Assembly (NCBI GenBank): GCA_018899995.1
Contig: JAHIHE010000066.1
Location: 1 to 6,432 of the forward strand
Length of the DNA: 6,432 nucleotides
Direction: 5' to 3'
From: Patescibacteria group bacterium
GTDB taxonomy: Bacteria > Patescibacteriota > Minisyncoccia > JAHIHE01
The translations under genes and the position numbers were made by a program. The notes below the pieces were generated by a model that was not told where the DNA came from, searched no databases, and was given only the letters and a program-made list of their open reading frames with translations. Below, piece by piece: positions 1 through 4,832 of the stretch; the first letter of the stretch is position 1; the number at the start of each line of letters is the position of its first letter.

Positions 1-63
1 GTAAATTCCGTGAAAATAAATTGATTTCGGACAAAAAATAAAATCGTTAATTTTTGAGATTTG

Positions 64-93
64 GATATAATTCTCCATATTTTTATATTTCAA
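64..93 (-). promoter_or_regulatory. Weak candidate promoter firing leftward out of the window
   Basis: On the minus strand TTGAAA (positions 88-93) is followed, after 18 bases, by TATATC (64-69). It lies just beyond the terminator of the export operon, where a promoter for the next minus-strand gene (outside the window) would be expected. The region is very AT-rich, so a chance match is quite possible. Nothing else is recognisable in positions 1-93. Confidence 0.25.
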
Positions 94-96
94 CAT

Positions 97-125
97 AAAA
101 ACAGCGTATCATATCACATACGCTG
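97..125 (-). terminator. Rho-independent terminator of the export operon
   Basis: Two perfect 8-base arms (102-109 and 118-125, CAGCGTAT / ATACGCTG) enclose an 8-base loop. On the minus strand the stem is followed directly by TTTTT (97-101). The stem begins 14 bases after the permease stop codon. The plus-strand side has no T tract, so it is oriented to end the minus-strand operon. Confidence 0.8.
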
Positions 126-139
126 ATTTGTGTCAAGAG

Positions 140-1378
140 TTATTCGTACCTCAACGCTTCTATGGGGTTTTTATGCGCGGCTTTGTATGCGGGATAGAGC
201 CCAAAAACAAGTCCGACCAGCGTGGAAACGCCGATGCCGATAAGCGCGGCGGAAAGAGGAAAAGTAAAAGTCCAGTTCATTGACACAACTTGGCTTAAAA
301 TTAAAGTAGCGATATATGATATTCCCGCGCCGAGCATTATTCCGATAATTCCTCCGGCGGCGGTTAGTAAGACCGCTTCCAAAAGAAACTGCGTTAAAAT
401 GTTATTGTCAGTCGCGCCCAAAGCTTTTCGGAGGCCGATTTCCCGCGTTCTTTCCGTCACCGAAACGAACATAATATTCATAATTCCGATTCCGCCGACT
501 ACGAGTGAGATTGCCGCTACTGAAATTAGAAGCCACGTGAGGAGATTAGTAATGGTTTTTGCGCTATTGGCGATGTCGGACTGGGTCATTACATGAAAAT
601 CGTCTTTGGCCGGATCGGTAATGCCATGAGATTCTCTTAGTGTTAATTTTATATCGTTGGCGGTTCGCGCTAAATCTTCTACATTATTAGCTTCTACCAT
701 AATGGAATTATAATGATTTATGCCCATAAGATCTTTTTGCGCGGTAGTGTAGGGTATTACCACTACGTCATCAACATTGATTATGGAAACTTGTCCTTTG
801 GGAGGCAAAACGCCGATAACCCGGAAATTTTTGTCTTTAATCTTGATATTTTCTCCGACTGCGGTGGAAAGGCCAAAAAGTTTTTCTCGCACTTTGGAAC
901 CGATAATCGCCACACGGGCGTGCTGCTTGATTTCCTCATCGCCAAAAAACACTCCTTCTGCCGGCTGGATATTCAAAACTTTTGACAAAAAAGCGGATGA
1001 ACCGAAAGTTATAGCGCGATATGTCTGGCTTTGGTAGGAAACCGAGCCCGGTACTATGACATTGGGAGTAAGGTCTTTAAGTCCCGGGACATTGGCTTTA
1101 TTTTTTAACGCGATAATGTCCCGTTCTTTGAGCGAGTCGCTGAGAATTGCAGTCATATCCGATGGTCCTTGAGGTTCCCGCCCCGGTTCTATGATTATTG
1201 TTTTAGAGCCAAGCCCGCCGATTTGCCCCAGAATCATTGATTGGGCGCTGTCGCCGATAGCAACCACGACAATAATCGCGGCAATGCCGATAACTATTCC
1301 TAATATAGTGAGAATAGATCTTGCGGCATTGGCTCTTAGCCCCAATAGAGCGGTTTTAAGGGCTTGATAAGTATTCAT
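140..1378 (-). CDS. MacB/FtsX-type ABC transporter permease
   Basis: This is the membrane subunit of an ABC exporter of the MacB (type VII) fold, which couples ATP hydrolysis in the cytoplasm to movements of a large extracytoplasmic domain. Counting from the start at 1378, the product is 412 residues, about the usual size for a stand-alone MacB permease. TM1 is at about 21-43. The extracytoplasmic MacB periplasmic-core-like domain spans about 45-275. Three C-terminal TM segments lie at about 280-305, 328-358 and 374-395. Family hallmarks are GIGIMNIMFVSVTERTREIG (about 296-315), then LRKALGA, and the terminal LYPAYKAAHKNPIEALRYE. The frame is open back to another ATG at 1432, adding 18 basic residues (MRISTRKIAKSILNSKLT). 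I prefer 1378 because MacB permeases start with a short N-terminus before TM1 and the extra 18 residues come from an inverted repeat. Neither start has a good Shine-Dalgarno; a weak AGAAG lies 7 bases before the 1432 start. It is the last gene of the adaptor-ATPase-permease operon. The family call is very secure; the substrate is unknown. Confidence 0.93.
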   Translation of the reverse strand: MNTYQALKTALLGLRANAARSILTILGIVIGIAAIIVVVAIGDSAQSMILGQIGGLGSKTIIIEPGREPQGPSDMTAILSDSLKERDIIALKNKANVPGLKDLTPNVIVPGSVSYQSQTYRAITFGSSAFLSKVLNIQPAEGVFFGDEEIKQHARVAIIGSKVREKLFGLSTAVGENIKIKDKNFRVIGVLPPKGQVSIINVDDVVVIPYTTAQKDLMGINHYNSIMVEANNVEDLARTANDIKLTLRESHGITDPAKDDFHVMTQSDIANSAKTITNLLTWLLISVAAISLVVGGIGIMNIMFVSVTERTREIGLRKALGATDNNILTQFLLEAVLLTAAGGIIGIMLGAGISYIATLILSQVVSMNWTFTFPLSAALIGIGVSTLVGLVFGLYPAYKAAHKNPIEALRYE

Positions 1379-1399
1379 AGTTAGTTTGGAATTTAAAAT

Positions 1400-1499
1400 G
1401 CTTTTCGCAATTTTTCGCGTAGATATTCGCATTGGTTCGCTTCTATGTTTATTAGAGGCGAAAAGGTGCGAATATCAAGCGAAAGTACGCGAATAAAAT
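1400..1499. repeat. Imperfect inverted repeat of TTCGC-type units between ATPase and permease
   Basis: Two arms of roughly 45-50 bases face each other around a centre near 1449. The best perfect pairing is GATATTCGCA (1422-1431) with TGCGAATATC (1467-1476). Outside it the arms keep matching in the same order: TTTCGC blocks, then TTCGCGTA-like blocks. On the plus strand the left arm is rich in TTCGC and the right arm in GCGAA. The left arm covers the first codons of the ATG-1432 reading of the permease. As RNA in the operon transcript it would fold into a long interrupted hairpin between the ATPase stop and the permease start. Confidence 0.7.
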
Positions 1500-1519
1500 A
1501 AATCGTGGTTTAAAGTTTA

Positions 1520-2272
1520 TTATTTTACAAAATTATTCGCTTCGCGGCGAGCGCGGATTAGTTTATCGCTTTCAATTTTTCCGTCGCGGATATAGATAAT
1601 CCGTTCGGCGAGTTCCGAGGTGTATGTCTCGTGGGTAATTAAAATAATCGTATGTTTTTTTTCCGCGTTTAATTTTTGCAGAATTTCCATTATCACTTGT
1701 CCGGATTTGGAATCAAGGTTGCCGGTAGGTTCATCGGCAAAAATTACTTGCGGATTATTAATTAAGGCCCGGGCGATTGCCACTCTTTGGCGTTCACCTC
1801 CGGAAAGTTTGGAAGTCATATAATTGATTCTCTGAGAGAGACCTACTTGTTCTATTGCTTTTAGCGCCATTTGGTCCCAGAGAGATTCTTTTATGCCGGA
1901 GTAGAGAAGCGGGAGCTTTACGTTTTCCAAAACCGTCGTTCGGCTAAGCAGATTGAAGGACTGAAAAATAAAACCTAGTTTTTCGTTTCGGATATGGGCG
2001 ATTTCTTCATCAGAATAATCGCTTACTTTTTTTCCGTCGAAAAGATAGCTGCCGCCGGTTTGCTTATCAAGAAGTCCAATGATGTGAAGAATTGTCGATT
2101 TGCCGGATCCGGATGGCCCCATAACCGCTACGAATTGTCCGCGAGGAATATCAAAAGTGATATCGCAAAGAGCGGCGGTTTTTGTTTCTCCGTCCTCAAA
2201 AACTTTTTCCAGGTTTTTGACGGAAATGATGGGAGGCAGAGTTTTTAATTGGTTTGCTTGTTCTGGTTTCAT
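1520..2272 (-). CDS. MacB/LolD-type ABC transporter ATP-binding protein
   Basis: This is the cytoplasmic ATPase that powers the adjacent permease. Its 250 residues contain the full set of ABC motifs: Walker A GPSGSGKST (52-60), Q-loop glutamine 104 in FIFQSFNLL, signature LSGGERQRVAIARAL (156-170), Walker B VIFADEPT (177-184) with the catalytic glutamate, D-loop NLDS (185-188) and switch histidine 214 in LITHE. The FQSFNLL...TVLENVKLPLLY stretch is typical of the MacB/LolD/FtsE branch that works with FtsX-like permeases, matching its neighbour. The start at 2272 is the natural one, about 15 residues before the first beta strand. The leader before it is A/T-rich with no Shine-Dalgarno. It is separated from the permease by 87-141 bases and from the adaptor by 261 bases; both gaps are filled with inverted repeats. 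A few extra residues at each end look unremarkable. Confidence 0.95.
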   Translation of the reverse strand: MKPEQANQLKTLPPIISVKNLEKVFEDGETKTAALCDITFDIPRGQFVAVMGPSGSGKSTILHIIGLLDKQTGGSYLFDGKKVSDYSDEEIAHIRNEKLGFIFQSFNLLSRTTVLENVKLPLLYSGIKESLWDQMALKAIEQVGLSQRINYMTSKLSGGERQRVAIARALINNPQVIFADEPTGNLDSKSGQVIMEILQKLNAEKKHTIILITHETYTSELAERIIYIRDGKIESDKLIRARREANNFVK

Positions 2273-2313
2273 TTTTATTTTTTTAAGGGAAAGTTTTGAT
2301 AAATAAAGTTTTT

Positions 2314-2531
2314 AAATTTCTAATTTCTAATTATTCTAATTTCTAATCAATGTCTAATAACTTTAAAAACACAAATCACAATAATCAAATCTCAAACAAA
2401 TTCCAAAACACAAACAATCTGTAAATCACAATTCATTAATTGTGTTTTGTTTGTAATTTGTGGTTTGTAATTTGTACTTTTACCAATTTGGGGGTTGATT
2501 AGGTTAATTAGAAATTAGAAATTAGAAATTT
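2314..2531. repeat. 218-bp imperfect inverted repeat filling the adaptor-ATPase spacer
   Basis: The outer arms are perfect 19-base inverted copies (2314-2332 and 2513-2531) built from the 7-base unit AATTTCT / AGAAATT. The centre is a small hairpin, CACAATT-CATT-AATTGTG (2427-2444). Between them the two halves still match imperfectly: ACACAAATCACAA-like text on the left pairs with TTGTGGTTTGTAATTTGT-like text on the right. The right arm stops 2 bases before the adaptor stop codon; the left arm lies 41 bases from the ATPase start. The spacer (2273-2533) shows no open frame, convincing promoter or terminator apart from this structure. Confidence 0.85.
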
Positions 2532-2533
2532 TC

Positions 2534-4270
2534 TTATTGTGTCACTGAAATTATCACTTTTTCTCCGGCCTTAAGCCCGGAAATTATTTCAATATTGCCG
2601 TCTGGCCCGCGCAGCCCGGTTTCAATTTTCCGCTCTTCTTGTTTGCTGTTTCCCACATCAACCAAAACAAATTTTTGACCGTCTTTTGTTATTACCGCGC
2701 GGCTAGGAACAAAAATCACATTTTGCCGCTTTGCGGTTAGAATATCTATATTGGCGGTCATTCCGGGCCTGATATGGTCGTCTTCTTTGGTAAATTCAAG
2801 GGTCGTTTTATAGGTTGCCACGCCTTCAATCATAATTTCCGCCGGATCAATGAAAATCACTTTTGCTTCAAAAACAACATCTCTGCCGTAAGCGTCAATT
2901 GTAACTTCGGCCGTATCGCCGATTTTCACTTTGGCAATGTCCGCTTCCGGAACATTCGCCTCAATCTGAAACTTCGCTTCTGAAATAAGGGAAACAAGAG
3001 GGCTGTTCGCGGAAATAATCTCTCCTACTTTCGCGTCTTGGCTTGTAACAATGCCGTTTATAGGCGAGAAAATAATCGTTTTTGCCAGTTGCGCCTGGAT
3101 ATTTTTAACATTGGCTTCGGCCGATTTCACTTCCGCCGTTTGGGCCGACAAATTTGCCTCTGCCTGCTTAACCTGCGCTTCTTGAGACGCGATTTGCTCC
3201 GGCGCGGCTCCGGCTTTTTTAAGCGCAAGCTCGTCTCGCGCCGAAGCCAGCGCGCTTTGGGCGCTGTTGACGCCGGTTTGGGCCGTAGAAATATTGTTTT
3301 GATTTAATATTTTTTGGCTTTCAATCGCCTGCTGGTGGTTGGTGATGTTTGTAGTGGCGGTGTTTATGTTTGTCCGTCCGGTATTTACATAGCCCTTATA
3401 AGCGGAAGTAGTTGCCATGGATATATTGGTGGCGGAATCAAGCGCGTCGTTTAGCCGCGTTAAAAAATCGCGGATTATTATCAATTGTTCTTTGGTTTTA
3501 ACCAAAGAATCGTCCAAATCAGCCGTTGCCGCGGAAAGATTGTCTAAATTCGCTTTTATGTCTTTTACGGCCGTTCCCGCCGCGATGCGCCGTTGTTCTA
3601 TATCTGTTTTTACCTGGGAATCGGTGGTTGTAAAACTCAACTGCGGATTATTGCTGTTTTCGTTTAAAAACATTTCGTCGGTCTGCTTGTTGACCGCGTC
3701 GTCCGCTTTGACATACGCGTCGTTTAAAATGTCCTTTATTTTTCCGTAGAGATTCGTCAAATCGCTTGACGCTTTATTTTTAACATTTTCCAGATTAGTT
3801 TGAGTATCGGATAAAGATTTTTGAGTGTTGGCGACATTCGTTTCAGCAATCTGCAATTCTTCAGGCCGCGTTCCGCGCTTCAATTCTTCCAATTTTGCCT
3901 GCTGGCTTAAAAGCGCGGCTTGATATTGCGCGAGCGACGACTTGGCGCTTTCAACTCCGGCTTCGGCCTGCAGAAGCTGGGCTTCAATATCGGCATTGCT
4001 AAGACCGGCCAGTATTTGCCCGTTTGTCACTTTATCTCCGATTTTTACATTGACTTTGGAAACCTTGCCGCTTTTTTCAAAAGCCAAATCAACTTTTTCC
4101 GCGGGCTTGACCCTTCCCGTAACGCTTACTTTCTGAACAACATCGCCGCGGCCGGCAATGATAAAATTATAAGCCGGCTGCTGTTTTTGCCGGCCAAAAA
4201 GCAGATAGCCGGCGGTAAAAATTATAACGACAACAAACGCGACAGAAATGGTTTTGCTCAAATTTTTCAT
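2534..4270 (-). CDS. HlyD/MacA-family membrane-fusion (efflux adaptor) protein
   Basis: This is the adaptor subunit of the ABC exporter. It is anchored in the cytoplasmic membrane and thought to gather or guide substrate outside the cell for the MacB-like pump. Domains in order over 578 residues: N-terminal membrane anchor at about 8-26 with no lipobox cysteine; first half of the lipoyl-like domain at about 50-91 (GKVSKVNVKIGDKVTNGQIL); coiled-coil hairpin with heptad Ala/Gln/Glu/Lys at about 92-150 and 330-396; second lipoyl half at about 397-430 (SPINGIVTSQDAKVGEIIS); beta-barrel at about 432-515 ending in RPGMTANIDI; membrane-proximal domain at about 516-578 (VPSRAVITKDGQKFVLV). MacA and YknX proteins are usually about 370-400 residues. 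The excess here is a polar Asn/Thr/Asp-rich helical insertion at about 155-330, flanked by two similar segments (KRGTRPEEL at 131-139, KKAGAAPEQI at 351-360). It is the first gene of the operon, 40 bases below a strong promoter. No Shine-Dalgarno is seen before the ATG. No TolC-like partner lies nearby, as expected for a cell without a typical outer membrane. Confidence 0.93.
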   Translation of the reverse strand: MKNLSKTISVAFVVVIIFTAGYLLFGRQKQQPAYNFIIAGRGDVVQKVSVTGRVKPAEKVDLAFEKSGKVSKVNVKIGDKVTNGQILAGLSNADIEAQLLQAEAGVESAKSSLAQYQAALLSQQAKLEELKRGTRPEELQIAETNVANTQKSLSDTQTNLENVKNKASSDLTNLYGKIKDILNDAYVKADDAVNKQTDEMFLNENSNNPQLSFTTTDSQVKTDIEQRRIAAGTAVKDIKANLDNLSAATADLDDSLVKTKEQLIIIRDFLTRLNDALDSATNISMATTSAYKGYVNTGRTNINTATTNITNHQQAIESQKILNQNNISTAQTGVNSAQSALASARDELALKKAGAAPEQIASQEAQVKQAEANLSAQTAEVKSAEANVKNIQAQLAKTIIFSPINGIVTSQDAKVGEIISANSPLVSLISEAKFQIEANVPEADIAKVKIGDTAEVTIDAYGRDVVFEAKVIFIDPAEIMIEGVATYKTTLEFTKEDDHIRPGMTANIDILTAKRQNVIFVPSRAVITKDGQKFVLVDVGNSKQEERKIETGLRGPDGNIEIISGLKAGEKVIISVTQ

Positions 4271-4309
4271 AATTTTATCAATTTATGTCTTACGCAGATT
4301 GATATTATT

Positions 4310-4338
4310 AGTATATTCCGCAATAAATATTATGTCAA
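4310..4338 (-). promoter_or_regulatory. Near-consensus sigma70-type promoter of the export operon
   Basis: On the minus strand a perfect -35 box TTGACA (4333-4338) is followed by exactly 17 bases and then TATACT (4310-4315), one base from the consensus -10. Transcription would start near 4303, giving a leader of about 33 bases before the adaptor ATG at 4270. The -35 box sits only 2 bases from the terminator that ends the ferredoxin transcript, so the operon appears insulated from the upstream gene. No operator-like palindrome overlaps it, suggesting constitutive expression. Confidence 0.8.
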
Positions 4339-4340
4339 AA

Positions 4341-4375
4341 TCAAAAAAAGAGAGTTCGCCCTCTTTTTTTTGATT
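4341..4375 (-). terminator. Rho-independent terminator after the ferredoxin gene
   Basis: On the plus strand TCAAAAAAAGAGAG (4341-4354) pairs with CTCTTTTTTTTGA (4361-4373) around the loop TTCGCC. Read on the minus strand, a hairpin with a short GAG/CTC core is followed by a run of seven T. It lies 15 bases after the ferredoxin stop and just before the next promoter. The stem is A-U rich and has only a few G-C pairs, so efficiency is uncertain. Because both flanks are A/T runs, it could act in both directions. Confidence 0.65.
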
Positions 4376-4389
4376 ATTCTTTTTTGCCG

Positions 4390-4581
4390 CTATTTATCTT
4401 CGTCAAAAATAATCGCTTGCACTGGGCAGGATTCAACCGCCATTTTAATCGTTTCGTCGTCATCGCCGTATTCGTCAATGACAATCGCTTTGCCTTCCAA
4501 ATCCAGCCTAAAGGTCTTTGGCGCGATTGAGGCGCAAGAACCGTCTCCGATGCATAAATCCTTGTCTATTTTTATCCGCAT
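4390..4581 (-). CDS. Single-cluster ferredoxin with an Asp cluster ligand
   Basis: This is a small cytoplasmic electron carrier of 63 residues from the ATG at 4581. The cluster motif is C10-I-G-D13-G-S-C16-A-S-I-A-P, followed by an acidic middle and C52-P-V-Q-A-I. This is the layout of single [4Fe-4S] ferredoxins (CxxCxxC ... CP) with the second ligand cysteine replaced by Asp, as in Pyrococcus furiosus ferredoxin. The two cysteines that form a disulfide in that protein are replaced here by A20 and about T44. The acidic C-terminus (FDEDK) is typical. The frame can be extended upstream to a TTG at 4605, but those 8 residues run into the 8-bp repeat array and the family starts with a strand like MRIKIDKDLC, so 4581 is favoured. 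No Shine-Dalgarno is visible. Its redox partner is not in the window. Confidence 0.92.
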   Translation of the reverse strand: MRIKIDKDLCIGDGSCASIAPKTFRLDLEGKAIVIDEYGDDDETIKMAVESCPVQAIIFDEDK

Positions 4582-4587
4582 GGAATT

Positions 4588-4756
4588 CAATTTAACAGAA
4601 AACAACTTAGCAATTTAACAAGATAGCAAGATAACAAGATAACAATTTAACAAAATCCAAATTGCTTAATTGCTTAATTGCTTAATTGCTTACTTGCTTA
4701 CTTGCTTAATTGCTTAATTGCTTACTTGTTTAGTTGCTTAATTGTTTAGTTGAACT
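4588..4756. repeat. Two-armed mirror array of 8-bp units in the ferredoxin leader
   Basis: The right arm (4661-4748) is 11 back-to-back octamers: four ATTGCTTA, two CTTGCTTA, two ATTGCTTA, then CTTGTTTA, GTTGCTTA and ATTGTTTA, with a decayed twelfth copy to 4756. The left arm (4588-4658) carries the same kind of unit in the opposite orientation: CAATTTAA, a 7-base degenerate copy, CAACTTAG, CAATTTAA, CAAGATAG, CAAGATAA twice, CAATTTAA and CAAAATCC. Read on one strand, both arms fit CAA-N-(T/A)-(T/A)-A-(A/G). The array ends 6 bases before the ferredoxin ATG. If the promoter at 4765-4792 is used, it makes up nearly the whole 5' leader. Confidence 0.9.
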
Positions 4757-4764
4757 ACTAAAAC

Positions 4765-4792
4765 ATTATACTATTTTAAAAATTGTTTGCAA
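4765..4792 (-). promoter_or_regulatory. Candidate promoter for the ferredoxin gene
   Basis: On the minus strand TTGCAA (4787-4792, two mismatches to the -35 consensus) is followed after 16 bases by a perfect TATAAT (4765-4770). The predicted start near 4758 gives a leader of about 175 bases that contains the whole 8-bp repeat array. It lies 40 bases below the obg stop, with no terminator recognisable between them, so some readthrough from obg is also possible. Confidence 0.6.
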
Positions 4793-4832
4793 GGATGTGT
4801 ATGGTTCCCGCCATTTTGTTTGAAGCAACTCC

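Noticed and set aside
4390..4605. TTG at 4605 as the ferredoxin start
   Set aside because: The extra residues MFSVKLNS are encoded by the repeat array, and the ATG at 4581 gives the normal family N-terminus.
3920..4618. 232-codon plus-strand open frame
   Set aside because: It lies antisense to the adaptor and ferredoxin genes and crosses a promoter, a terminator and the spacer repeats. It is a shadow of the minus-strand genes.
4661..4748. Tandem 8-bp units considered as a CRISPR array
   Set aside because: The units abut with no unique spacers, are far too short, and there are no cas genes. It is a microsatellite-like array.
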